Source: Xanthomonas prunicola
GTDB taxonomy: Bacteria > Pseudomonadota > Gammaproteobacteria > Xanthomonadales > Xanthomonadaceae
Assembly: GCF_002846205.1 (NCBI RefSeq)
Contig: NZ_PHKV01000001.1
Location: 744,001-808,000 of the forward strand
Reading direction: 5' to 3'
DNA: 64,000 nucleotides
Part shown: positions 55,734 to 64,000 of the stretch, one piece after another
Layout: each line of letters begins with the position of its first letter
Position numbering within the stretch: position 1 is the first letter of the stretch
Position numbers and translations under genes: made by a program
The notes under the pieces: generated by a model
Databases searched by the model: none
What the model was told of the DNA's origin: nothing
The model's input: only the letters and a program-made list of their open reading frames with translations

Positions 55734-57200
55734 TTACAGCTCGCCCAGACCGGTGGCGCGGCCGTCTTCGCCCACTTCCAGCAGACGCAGCGTGTTGGTG
55801 GCGCCGTGCGTTTCCATGTGCTCGCCGCTGGTGAAGACCACGCGGTCGCCCGGGCCCATGCGCTCGTTCTCTACCAATAGACGGATCGCCGCACGTGCGG
55901 CTTCGCGCGGGGTCAGGCCGCGGCTGTCGAAATTGATCGGGAACACGCCGCGCATCATCGCCATCTGGCGACGCGCGCCATCGTGACGGGTGAAGGCGTA
56001 GATCGGCATGTTGGAGCGGAAGCGCGACAGGAAGCGCGGCGTGCCGCCGGATTCGGTCAAGGCCACCACGCCGCCCAGACCGATGTGCTCGGACAGGAAC
56101 ATGGTCGCCATCGCGATGGCCTGGTCGGCGCGCTGCAGATTGCGTTGCGCCGCTTCGAAGTCGGTATCGAATTCGAACTGGTGCTCGGCACCCAGGCAGA
56201 TGCGCGCCATCGCTTCCACCGCACGCACCGGATAGGCACCGGCAGCGGTTTCGGCCGAGAGCATCACCGCATCGGTACCGTCGATGACCGCGTTGGCCAC
56301 GTCCAGCACTTCGGCGCGGGTCGGGATTGGGCTTTCGACCATCGACTGCAGCATCTGGGTGGCGGTGATCACCACCTTGTTCTGCGCCAGCGATTCGCGA
56401 ATGATCTTCTTCTGCAGGCCAGGCAATTCGGCGTCGCCGATTTCAACGCCCAGATCGCCACGCGCCACCATCACCACATCGGAGGCTTCGACGATCTCGA
56501 CCAGGTTTTCGATCGCTTCGGTGCGCTCGATCTTGGACACCAGCTGCGCATCGCAGCCGTGCTGCTGGGCGATCTGACGCGCGTCGTGCATGTCCTGCGC
56601 GTTGCGACAGAACGACACCGCAATGAAGTCCACGCCGATCTTGGCAACGATGCCGATCAGCTCCTTGTCGCGCTCGGTCAGCGCGCCCAGCGACAAGCCG
56701 CCGCCCTGCTTGTTGAGGCCCTTGCGGTCGGACAACACGCCATCGTTGAGGACGGTAGTGACGATACGCGCGCCCTGCACGTCGGTGACCTGCAGCTGCA
56801 CCAAGCCATCGTCCAGCAGCAGCACGTCGCCAGCAGTCACGTCCTGCGGCAGGCCCAGGTAGCTCACGCCGACCTGGTGCTGGTCGCCGGCCGGCGCATT
56901 GGCATCGGCCACCAGGTCGAAGCGATCGCCCATGGTCAGCTTGATCTTGCCTTCGGCAAAACGCTCGATACGGATCTTCGGGCCCGGCAAGTCGGCCAGG
57001 ATGCCGACTTCGGCACCGACGCGCGCGGCGGCGGCACGCACTTCGGCAGCGCGCTTGGCCTGCCCGGACGGGTCGCCATGGCTGAAGTTGAGGCGCACCA
57101 CGTTGACGCCCGCCTTGAACAGCGTATCCAGCACACCGGGCGCATCCGTTGCCGGTCCGAGGGTGGCGAGGATTTTGGTGCGGCGTTGACGTTCTTTCAT
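55734..57200 (-). CDS. pyk: Pyruvate kinase
   Basis: A 488-residue enzyme from ATG 57200 (MKERQRRTKILATLGPATDA), with GGGAGG upstream. Motifs are RLNFSHGDPSGQ, KIERTEAIENL (catalytic Lys), the Mg-binding VMVARGDLGVEIG and the KVVITATQMLQSM loop. It converts PEP and ADP to pyruvate and ATP. Pyruvate kinase precedes fbaB in the transcriptional direction of the minus strand; gph-pgk lie upstream on the same strand, 257 nt away. Confidence 0.96.
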   Translation of the reverse strand: MKERQRRTKILATLGPATDAPGVLDTLFKAGVNVVRLNFSHGDPSGQAKRAAEVRAAAARVGAEVGILADLPGPKIRIERFAEGKIKLTMGDRFDLVADANAPAGDQHQVGVSYLGLPQDVTAGDVLLLDDGLVQLQVTDVQGARIVTTVLNDGVLSDRKGLNKQGGGLSLGALTERDKELIGIVAKIGVDFIAVSFCRNAQDMHDARQIAQQHGCDAQLVSKIERTEAIENLVEIVEASDVVMVARGDLGVEIGDAELPGLQKKIIRESLAQNKVVITATQMLQSMVESPIPTRAEVLDVANAVIDGTDAVMLSAETAAGAYPVRAVEAMARICLGAEHQFEFDTDFEAAQRNLQRADQAIAMATMFLSEHIGLGGVVALTESGGTPRFLSRFRSNMPIYAFTRHDGARRQMAMMRGVFPINFDSRGLTPREAARAAIRLLVENERMGPGDRVVFTSGEHMETHGATNTLRLLEVGEDGRATGLGEL

Positions 57201-57457
57201 GATGGCCTCCCTGTAAAAGCCGCGAAACTTAACACACACGTCACGCACCGAGGATGGCATTGCGGCATAGCCCTCCTCCGTTTCCGGCATGTCTTACAGA
57301 CAGTGCGGGACAGTACGTACGCCTACGCCTGCGCTGCCATGAGCAACGCAGGCGGTCGCCACCCTAACCCGGCAGCGGTGAAGAGTGTTCTGCGCGATGC
57401 GAACCGCGGTTGCAGCGCGTCGACCAAGCGAACGCAACGGCCGGCGCACACTGTTCA

Positions 57458-58102
57458 TCACTGAAGCAACGCCGCCAGTTCAGCCGGCGTGCGTGCCAGC
57501 GCACCGGCACCGGCGGCACGCAATTCGAGCTCCTCGCCGAAGCCCCACAACACGCCGATGCTATGGAGACCGTGGTGATTGGCGCCATCGATATCCATGC
57601 GCCGGTCGCCGATCATCACGCAGCCAGTTTTCTCGATCTGCAGACGGCGCAGCGCTTCGGCAATGAGGTCCGGCTTGAAGCGACGTTCGCCGTCTTCGCT
57701 GGCACCGATCACGTCCTCGAAGCACGCGCCGAAGGGCAGATGCTCGACGATGCGCCGCGCATAACGTTCATTCTTGGACGTGACCACCGCCAGACGATGA
57801 CCGGCGCGCTGCAAGCCGGTGACAACCTCACCAATGCCGTCGAACACACTGAGTTCGGTCCAGCCCACCGCGTCGTAACGTGCGCGGTAGAGCCCAAGCG
57901 CACGCTGCACCACCTCTGGATCGTTCGGAAAACACTCGGTGAAGCTGTCGCGCAAGGGCGGGCCGATCCAGGCGCGCAAGGTCTGCGCAGAGGGCCGCGG
58001 CTGCCCGAGTTCGTCGAAGGCATGCACGATGCTGGCAACGATGCCCGGTTCCGAATCCACCAGCGTGCCGTCCAGATCGAAAAACAGCGTGGCTGCACTC
58101 AC
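57458..58102 (-). CDS. gph: HAD-family phosphatase (phosphoglycolate phosphatase type)
   Basis: A 214-residue HAD hydrolase. I start at GTG 58102 ([20 protein letters not shown]), which overlaps the pgk stop (GTGA). The motif I aspartates are in [11 protein letters not shown], motif II in LAVVTSKNE, and motifs III/IV in KPDLIAEAL and [17 protein letters not shown]. Phosphoglycolate is the likely substrate by family, but related sugar phosphates cannot be excluded. Confidence 0.88.
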   Translation of the reverse strand: MSAATLFFDLDGTLVDSEPGIVASIVHAFDELGQPRPSAQTLRAWIGPPLRDSFTECFPNDPEVVQRALGLYRARYDAVGWTELSVFDGIGEVVTGLQRAGHRLAVVTSKNERYARRIVEHLPFGACFEDVIGASEDGERRFKPDLIAEALRRLQIEKTGCVMIGDRRMDIDGANHHGLHSIGVLWGFGEELELRAAGAGALARTPAELAALLQ

Positions 58103-59274
58103 TGACCGCGGACCTCGAGTGCGGCCACTGCCGGCAAGGTCTTGCCTTCCAGAAACTCCAGGAACGCACCGCCGCCAGTGGAAATGTAGGTGACGTCCTT
58201 GGCGATACCGTACTTGTCCACTGCGGCCAAGGTGTCGCCACCACCGGCAATCGAGAACGCCTTGGAGCTGGCGATCGCACGTGCCAGCGTTTCGGTGCCG
58301 TGGCTGAAGGACTCGAATTCGAACACGCCGACCGGCCCGTTCCACACCACGGTGCCGGCGCTTGCGATCAGCGCTGCGTAGCGCTGCGCGGTTTGCGGGC
58401 CGATATCCAGGATCAGGTCATCGGCATCGACCGCATCCAACGACTTCACGCTGGCCTCGGCATCGGGCAGGAACTGCTTGGCAACGACCACATCGGTGGG
58501 CAGCGGAATCTCTGCGCCACGCGCCTTGGCGTCGGCCACGATCTGGTTGGCGGTCGGGATCAAGTCCGGCTCGTTCAACGACTTGCCCACGTGGTGTCCG
58601 GCTGCAGCGATGAAGGTATTGGCGATGCCGCCGCCGACGATCAGCTGGTCGACCTTGTTGACCAGGTTGGACAGCAACTCCAGCTTGGTGGAGACCTTGC
58701 TGCCGGCCACGATCGCCAGCAGTGGCTTGGCCGGGTTGTCCAGCGCCTTGGCCAGTGCGTCGAGTTCGGCCATCAACAGCGGGCCACCCGCTGCGACTGG
58801 CGCGAAACGGATCACGCCATGCGTGGAGGCCTGCGCGCGGTGCGCGGTGCCGAAGGCATCCATCACGAACACATCGCACAACGCGGCGTATTTGCGCGCC
58901 AGCGTCTCGTCGTCCTTGCCTTCACCGACATTCATGCGGCAATTTTCCAGCAACACCACCTGGCCCGGTGCGACCTCCACGCCGTCGACCCAGTCGCGGA
59001 CCAGCGGCACGTCCACGCCCAGCAACGCAGCCAGACGCGTGGCCACCGGCGCCAGCGAATCTTCTTCGGTCCAACTCCCTTCCTTGGGGCGGCCCAGGTG
59101 CGAGGTGACCATGACGGCCGCGCCCTTCTCCAGTGCCAGCTTGATGGTGGGCACCGAGGCGGTGATGCGCTGCTCGGAGGTGATCTGGCCGTTGTCGATC
59201 GGCACGTTGAGATCCTGGCGGATCAACACGCGCTTGCCGGAGAGATCGAGGTCGGTCATGCGGACAATGGACAT
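58099..59274 (-). CDS. pgk: Phosphoglycerate kinase
   Basis: A 391-residue kinase, [20 protein letters not shown]. Substrate-site motifs [29 protein letters not shown] and the [11 protein letters not shown] segment, plus nucleotide-binding [11 protein letters not shown] and [11 protein letters not shown], are intact. It makes ATP from 1,3-bisphosphoglycerate. Translationally coupled to gph through a 4-nt GTGA overlap. Confidence 0.97.
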   Translation of the reverse strand: MSIVRMTDLDLSGKRVLIRQDLNVPIDNGQITSEQRITASVPTIKLALEKGAAVMVTSHLGRPKEGSWTEEDSLAPVATRLAALLGVDVPLVRDWVDGVEVAPGQVVLLENCRMNVGEGKDDETLARKYAALCDVFVMDAFGTAHRAQASTHGVIRFAPVAAGGPLLMAELDALAKALDNPAKPLLAIVAGSKVSTKLELLSNLVNKVDQLIVGGGIANTFIAAAGHHVGKSLNEPDLIPTANQIVADAKARGAEIPLPTDVVVAKQFLPDAEASVKSLDAVDADDLILDIGPQTAQRYAALIASAGTVVWNGPVGVFEFESFSHGTETLARAIASSKAFSIAGGGDTLAAVDKYGIAKDVTYISTGGGAFLEFLEGKTLPAVAALEVRGQ

Positions 59275-59607
59275 GGGCTCAGCTCGTTCGGTCTAGGGAG
59301 GGGGATGGGGAATTGGTCATGCAGAAGACGCAGCATGCGTGCCGTGGCAAGCGTCTGAGCGCTGTGCCGTAACGGCCAATGGTTGCGATGGCAGCTGGCG
59401 GTGGTCAGCCATTGTGATGTCGTTGCGCGGTGACGCGGGTGGCGTAGTTCGCGGATGGCTCACCACGCGTGACGCCGCCAATCCGGTTGGCAACGCGGGG
59501 GACGCTTGGTCGAACACGACGGGCACTACGGCTGCCTGGGTCACGAGGGACATCTATTGTCGGACCTTCGCGCCGCAGCGGCAAACCGCCGCGCGACGCG
59601 GGTGCGC
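59275..59607. other. Intergenic region before pgk
   Basis: 333 nt between the DUF3999 gene stop and the pgk start, both on the minus strand. No supported gene and no T-run hairpin. The pgk promoter should be here, but no clear consensus match is visible. Confidence 0.45.
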
Positions 59608-60966
59608 TTAGCCGTTGCGATTGGCCGATGCACTGCGCAGCAGACTCACCGCAAAACCACCGACCAGCAAGGCACCACCGACCAACAGGCCCCACAGCAA
59701 CCAACGTTTCCAGTCGCGCGGCGTGGCGGCCGGTTGCAGCGCGGCCTCGCCCGCCAGCGGCTGTGCCTGCCCAGCGACATTGGCCTGCGCCGGTTGCCAC
59801 TGCGCCCCGCGTTCGCGCCGCAGTGCCTGCAGCATCGAGGCCAGCGGTGCGTCGCCGCGGTGCGCACGCGCACTGCCAGCGACCAGCGCATACGGCGGCT
59901 GGCCCTGGGCGAGAAACATCAGCCGCTCGGGCTGATACCCCACGCGCAAGCTCGGCACCGCGGTACTGCGCCCTTGCGCAGCGACCAGCCGCCATTGGCG
60001 ATCGCGCACCGGGGCAGACAGCAGTTGCGGCGACGACGCGGCGGCCGCGCCCTTGACCAGCCGATACGCCAACCAGGGGCCGGCACGCTGTACCCATGGC
60101 GCATCATCGGCATCACGACTTGCCACGATCCACTCGACGGCCTCGGCCTGACTGCCACCGACATCGAGCTGAGTGATCGGAAAGCGTCCCGGCAAGGCAT
60201 ACACCACCGCTGCATCTTTCGCGGTGCCTGGCAATTCAAGCCACTGCAGCGGTGCGGGCGCGGTGATGCCCTCCAGCTCCGCCTCGACCACGCGCAACGC
60301 GGGCAACTGGCCCGACACCGGCACCAGGCGCAGATAACGCGCGCCCTCATCGAGTGCGATCCGGCGCTGCTGCAATCGCTGCGTCTGATTGTCCAGCGCC
60401 ATCACCGTGGCGTCTGAAGCAAGCACGCGCCAGTCGCGCAGATCGTCGCTGCCTTCCACGCGCAACTGAGCCTGCACCGGCATGTCGCCGTCCCAATCCA
60501 GCAGCAGGGCACGCGGGCGATCGCGCAATGCGCTGGCATCGATCAACCAGCTCCCACCGTTGCCTGCCGCGGCGGCAGCCCCGGTCGCAACGCGGCCTTC
60601 GAGACGACGTACCGCACCGCTGGCATCGCGCTCGGCGATCAGTTGCAGATCGCCATTGGCCGGCGCCGCACCGGCCGGCAGCGCAAAGAGGGGGAGGCGC
60701 TGCCGGCGCGCCGCAGCCGCCGGTGCTGCATCCGCCGGCAACCAGGCGGCGGGCAGCTCTTCGCCACGCGCATCGATCACCGTGACATCGCGCAGCGCCG
60801 CGTCGTGCGCGGCGCGATACACCGCCGCGTTCAAGGTCAACTGATAGATGCCGGCATCCGAGCCAGTTACCTGCAGCGGCCACTGCTGGCGGTAGTCCTG
60901 CCGCACATCAGCGGCATGCGCCAGCATCGGCACCATCACCAGTAGCGCCCATCGCATCGATTTCAT
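59608..60966 (-). CDS. DUF3999 envelope protein
   Basis: A 452-residue exported protein from ATG 60966 (MKSMRWALLVMVPMLAHAAD), with signal peptide cleaved after AHA. The long periplasmic part has strand-rich segments (YQLTLNAAVYRAAHDAALRD, LRLVPVSGQLPALRVVEAEL) and a C-terminal TM helix (LLWGLLVGGALLVGGFAVSL). This is the DUF3999 layout. Its ATG overlaps the stop of the DUF2339 gene (ATGA), the usual partner of DUF3999, so both likely form one envelope complex of unknown role. Confidence 0.85.
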   Translation of the reverse strand: MKSMRWALLVMVPMLAHAADVRQDYRQQWPLQVTGSDAGIYQLTLNAAVYRAAHDAALRDVTVIDARGEELPAAWLPADAAPAAAARRQRLPLFALPAGAAPANGDLQLIAERDASGAVRRLEGRVATGAAAAAGNGGSWLIDASALRDRPRALLLDWDGDMPVQAQLRVEGSDDLRDWRVLASDATVMALDNQTQRLQQRRIALDEGARYLRLVPVSGQLPALRVVEAELEGITAPAPLQWLELPGTAKDAAVVYALPGRFPITQLDVGGSQAEAVEWIVASRDADDAPWVQRAGPWLAYRLVKGAAAASSPQLLSAPVRDRQWRLVAAQGRSTAVPSLRVGYQPERLMFLAQGQPPYALVAGSARAHRGDAPLASMLQALRRERGAQWQPAQANVAGQAQPLAGEAALQPAATPRDWKRWLLWGLLVGGALLVGGFAVSLLRSASANRNG

Positions 60967-63788
60967 GCCTGCTCCTTTTCGACGCCGTCGTCTTCGACAG
61001 CAGTCGCTTCTGTCGCCAGCGGGCGCGGCGGTGCCGGCGCCAGGTAGCCCACTACGGTGCACAACAGACCATAGGCCATGAACGAGCCGATGCCGAGCAA
61101 GTTGCCCAGATGCTGGCGGTCGACCAACACCAGCTTCGCCAGCACCAGACCCATGAGCAACGCGCCGCCCAGCCACAACCCACGCTGCCCGCGACGCGAG
61201 CCGATCACCCAGCCCAGCACGCCCAGCACGCTCCACACGATGGTGAGGCTGGTCTGCGACAAGGTGGCACCGATCAACGCAGAATCCCACGGCACGCCGC
61301 CCCAGTGATGCACGCTGTGCAAGGTGCTGCCGGTGATCAATGCCCAGCCGAGCACCCCAAGCGCGGTCACGCGCCAACGCTGCAGCAATGCCGGCGCCGG
61401 TACCAACCAGGCCCAGCGCGCGAGCAAGGCCAGCACCGCCAATTGCACCAGCTCGGCCGGATTCAGCAGCGGCAACCACGGCAACGGCGCCGCGCTCACC
61501 GGGTCCAGCAACACCAATAGCCAGCCGATGCCCAGCACCGCGAACACGCAACTCAGCAACGCGTTGCGCGCAGGATCGAAGCTGGCGCCCTGCGGCCATG
61601 CCAGCCAGGGCCAACGCAATAATCCCAGGGTCGCCACGGCCAGCCAAGGCGCCGCCAGCAAGGCACAACGCCAGCCATTCGCCAGCAAGAACGCATCGGC
61701 CAACCAGGCTGCACCCAACGCGACCACCAATGGCCATAGCAGCCACCAGATGAACTGCGCCGCCATCGCGCCAGCGCCTTGCTGCGTACGCAGGCACCAC
61801 AGCGCACGTGCGCCCGCCACCGCAAACACACCCCACGCCAGCGCGCCCCAATGCGCGAACGGCTGGGTATGCGCTTGGCCCTGCCACAGTGCCAATGGCG
61901 CTGCCAGCACCAGACCCGACATCACCGTCCACACCAACGCCGTTGCGGGACGACGGCGATGCACTTCTGCCGCCAGCCACAGGCTGAGTGCGACAAAGCC
62001 CAGCAGCAGATCTGGTTCGCTGCGCAGATCGGCAAAGCGCAGGATCTCGTGCACACCGCAGAACGTCCACCAGCCCAGCCCCCACAGATACGCCACCAGC
62101 GCACGCCGTGGATGCCCTGCATCGCGCAGGAACCAGGCGCTCGCCCAGCCAGCAAGCGCGATCAGCAACGTGCTCATGCAGGTCGCGTTGGCTACCGCTA
62201 CCGCGTCGTAGCGCCAGGCATCCACACCGAAGGCGACACCTACCGCCGCGAGCAACTGCAGCGCCACGCCGCTGATCTGCGGGATCCGCCGTTGCTGGCG
62301 TAAGCCCAGCCACAACAGGCCGACGCCTTCCAGCGCGAACACGCTCGCAGTGGCACGTGCCGACAATGCCAGCGGAATCGCCAGGGTGGCGAAGCCGACC
62401 GCCAGCATCGCGTGCGCCTGGCCCAGCAAGCGCGTGGAAGCCCGGCGCAACAACCAGCTTGCCAGGCCTGCATACACCGCGGCCACCGCCACCGCGCACA
62501 ACGCGAGCGGCAGCCGATCGCCCTCAAGCAAGCGTGCCTGCAACGCGAAGGCCACCAGCGGTGTCCCGAACAACAGGCTGCCATCGATGACCTTGCCTGC
62601 ACTGCCGTCGCCGCGGCGCGCATGCACTACCGGGATCGCCACGTACATGGCGAAGAACAGCAACAGGAACGGCTCGGTGGTGGCGAATTTTGCCGGGGTG
62701 TATTGCAGCGCGCCCCACGCAATACCGATGCCGAAAGTGAACGCAAACCCCAGCAGGTTCAGCACGCGCCACGGACGCAGCCACGCAATCGCCACGATGC
62801 CGGCGTTGAGTACCGCGTAATAGGTAAACAGCCCGACATGATTGCCGCTGCCGGTGGACAACCAGATCGGCGCAAGGAAGCCGGCCAGCACGCCCAGCAC
62901 CGCCAGCGTGCGCGAATCCTGCAACACGGCCAACACGCACATGCCCGCGATCAGCACCACGCTGATGCCCAGCGCAGGTCCAGCATCCAGCAACGCGTAC
63001 AACTTGAAGGCCGCGAACACCGTCAACAGCAAGCCGCCAATGGCGCCGCCCTGCAATGCCAACGCAAAACCCGGCCGCTGCTCGCGTTGCTTCCAACCAA
63101 ACACCAGACCGACCAATGCGAGAACGCTGATGCCGGCCAAGCGCAGCTCGATCGGCATCCGCATCCAGCCCTGGTCGCTGGCGTACTTCAGCAGCGATGC
63201 CACCCCTGCCAACAGGACCAGCATGCCGACCTTGACCGGTACATTGCCTTCGGTAAACCAACGCTTCAATGCGCTGGCTGCACGCACGATGACGCCGGGC
63301 TCGGACGGAATCTGAGGTCGTTGCGGTGGCTGCGGCTGTGTAGGTTGCGGTTGCGCCGGCTGAGAGTGCTGGCCGGGAACTTCCGACATCGCGGTTCCAT
63401 CGCGCGCCATCGCAGCTGCAGGGGTCTGCGCAGGCAACGGTGGCGGCACCACGGACACATCGACCGCGTTCTGCTCCGCAGCAGCAGCCACCTGCCAGCT
63501 TTCGCCACGTTGAGCTGCGCCAGACGTGCCGGACACTGGCACATTGCCGTCCGCACGGGAACCTAGCCCGGCGTCGAGATCGGACACCACCTCGGGCCGC
63601 TCCCACGTCCTGCCCTGCGCGTACGCTGGCGCATCCGCGCGCTCCGCAGTGCCGGTCTGCCACTGCGCAAGCCGTTGCTCCAGCGAGGCCACCCGCCGCC
63701 GCAACCCGGCAATCCACACCAGCGCCACCACTACACCCACAGGCACGGCAATCAGTACCAGGGCCGCCAACACGATTATCGTTTCCAA
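60963..63788 (-). CDS. DUF2339 multi-pass membrane protein
   Basis: A protein of about 941 residues with an N-terminal helix (IIVLAALVLIAVPVGVVVAL), a short coiled segment (RRVASLEQRLAQW), a Pro/Gln-rich linker and then some 25 hydrophobic helices filling the rest, the DUF2339 pattern. The linker includes HSQPAQPQPTQPQPPQRPQ. The start is uncertain: TTG 63788 (LETIIVLAAL) puts the helix at the N-terminus; ATG 63908 would add 40 unlikely residues. It is coupled to the DUF3999 gene downstream. Confidence 0.82.
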   Translation of the reverse strand: METIIVLAALVLIAVPVGVVVALVWIAGLRRRVASLEQRLAQWQTGTAERADAPAYAQGRTWERPEVVSDLDAGLGSRADGNVPVSGTSGAAQRGESWQVAAAAEQNAVDVSVVPPPLPAQTPAAAMARDGTAMSEVPGQHSQPAQPQPTQPQPPQRPQIPSEPGVIVRAASALKRWFTEGNVPVKVGMLVLLAGVASLLKYASDQGWMRMPIELRLAGISVLALVGLVFGWKQREQRPGFALALQGGAIGGLLLTVFAAFKLYALLDAGPALGISVVLIAGMCVLAVLQDSRTLAVLGVLAGFLAPIWLSTGSGNHVGLFTYYAVLNAGIVAIAWLRPWRVLNLLGFAFTFGIGIAWGALQYTPAKFATTEPFLLLFFAMYVAIPVVHARRGDGSAGKVIDGSLLFGTPLVAFALQARLLEGDRLPLALCAVAVAAVYAGLASWLLRRASTRLLGQAHAMLAVGFATLAIPLALSARATASVFALEGVGLLWLGLRQQRRIPQISGVALQLLAAVGVAFGVDAWRYDAVAVANATCMSTLLIALAGWASAWFLRDAGHPRRALVAYLWGLGWWTFCGVHEILRFADLRSEPDLLLGFVALSLWLAAEVHRRRPATALVWTVMSGLVLAAPLALWQGQAHTQPFAHWGALAWGVFAVAGARALWCLRTQQGAGAMAAQFIWWLLWPLVVALGAAWLADAFLLANGWRCALLAAPWLAVATLGLLRWPWLAWPQGASFDPARNALLSCVFAVLGIGWLLVLLDPVSAAPLPWLPLLNPAELVQLAVLALLARWAWLVPAPALLQRWRVTALGVLGWALITGSTLHSVHHWGGVPWDSALIGATLSQTSLTIVWSVLGVLGWVIGSRRGQRGLWLGGALLMGLVLAKLVLVDRQHLGNLLGIGSFMAYGLLCTVVGYLAPAPPRPLATEATAVEDDGVEKEQA

Positions 63789-63934
63789 CGCACCAACCCC
63801 GAGCCGGCGTCCAGCCGAATGCGCGAACCATACAGCTTCAGGCCACGACTGGGCAGCCGACCTCTCGATCAGACGGTTGGTTGAAGAGTCGACAAGCAGC
63901 AGCCGCACGCGTGATTCCGTGCGCCCCAGAGATG

Positions 63935-63960
63935 AAAACGCCCGGAGAACCGGGCGTTTT
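63935..63960. terminator. Intrinsic terminator
   Basis: AAAACGCCCGG (63935-63945) pairs with 63950-63960 around an AGAA loop, U-rich on both strands. It is 6 nt after the stop of the edge gene and upstream of the DUF2339 start. Confidence 0.8.
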
Positions 63961-63966
63961 GACTAG

Positions 63967-64000
63967 TTATTCGCGGTAGCCGCTGTCGTTCTTGTTATGG
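63967..64000 (-). CDS. C-terminal end of a gene cut by the window edge
   Basis: On the minus strand the frame HNKNDSGYRE ends in TAA at 63967-63969, and an intrinsic terminator starts 6 nt later. The position right before a terminator supports a real gene end; too little is visible to name it. Confidence 0.45.
   Translation of the reverse strand, partial: HNKNDSGYRE

Noticed and set aside
1..64000. CRISPR array
   Set aside because: No series of regularly spaced direct repeats of 20-40 nt was seen; the only tandem repeat is the 12-bp pair at 9816-9839.

Overview
The window is chromosomal DNA of a GC-rich gammaproteobacterium of the Xanthomonadaceae, most probably a Xanthomonas. This rests on the gene set and order: an EstA-type GDSL esterase, thiS-thiG-trmB, a complete cys cluster with a CysN-CysC fusion, cysB next to cysG-cysK, class I aldolase next to pyk-gph-pgk, and abundant short GGGATTCG-type intergenic repeats. 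The species cannot be fixed from the sequence alone.

Positions 1-9900 are a genomic island next to tRNA-Gly(CCC). A tyrosine integrase (8295-9848) sits just beyond the 3' end of the tRNA (9916-9989), and the island runs off the left edge, so only one end is seen. It holds: (i) a minus-strand run of XRE regulator, membrane-anchored protein, putative nuclease, OLD-type ATPase-TOPRIM nuclease and an unrecognised partner cut by the window edge; (ii) a plus-strand trio of secreted protein, lipoprotein and membrane protein; (iii) an AT-rich two-gene cassette (LOTUS-domain protein plus an unrecognised 281-residue protein) preceded by a near-consensus promoter, a structured leader of about 185 nt and an intrinsic terminator. 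The cassette in (iii) is the best candidate for an undescribed system.

Positions 10000-29100 are mainly core genes: estA, thiS, thiG, trmB, an SLC13-type transporter, a Rieske protein, an FAH-family hydrolase, mscL, two secreted peptidases, a LacI regulator, a type B carboxylesterase, a SpoU methylase and a GNAT. They are interrupted by a decayed TonB-receptor/GH97 locus (21616-22493) and a graveyard of IS and Ig-like-domain fragments (28799-29621).

Positions 30000-53200 carry an RND efflux pair, then assimilatory sulfate reduction. CysD and CysNC activate sulfate to PAPS, CysH reduces it to sulfite, CysJI reduces sulfite to sulfide, a shortened CysG supplies siroheme, CysK makes cysteine, and CysB regulates. 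Between these lies a metal-related block (DUF2946, TonB receptor, PepSY protein with a His-rich insert) and an orphan GAF histidine kinase. Positions 53400-59300 hold a macrodomain protein and lower glycolysis (fbaB, pyk, gph, pgk). The window ends with a coupled DUF2339/DUF3999 envelope gene pair.
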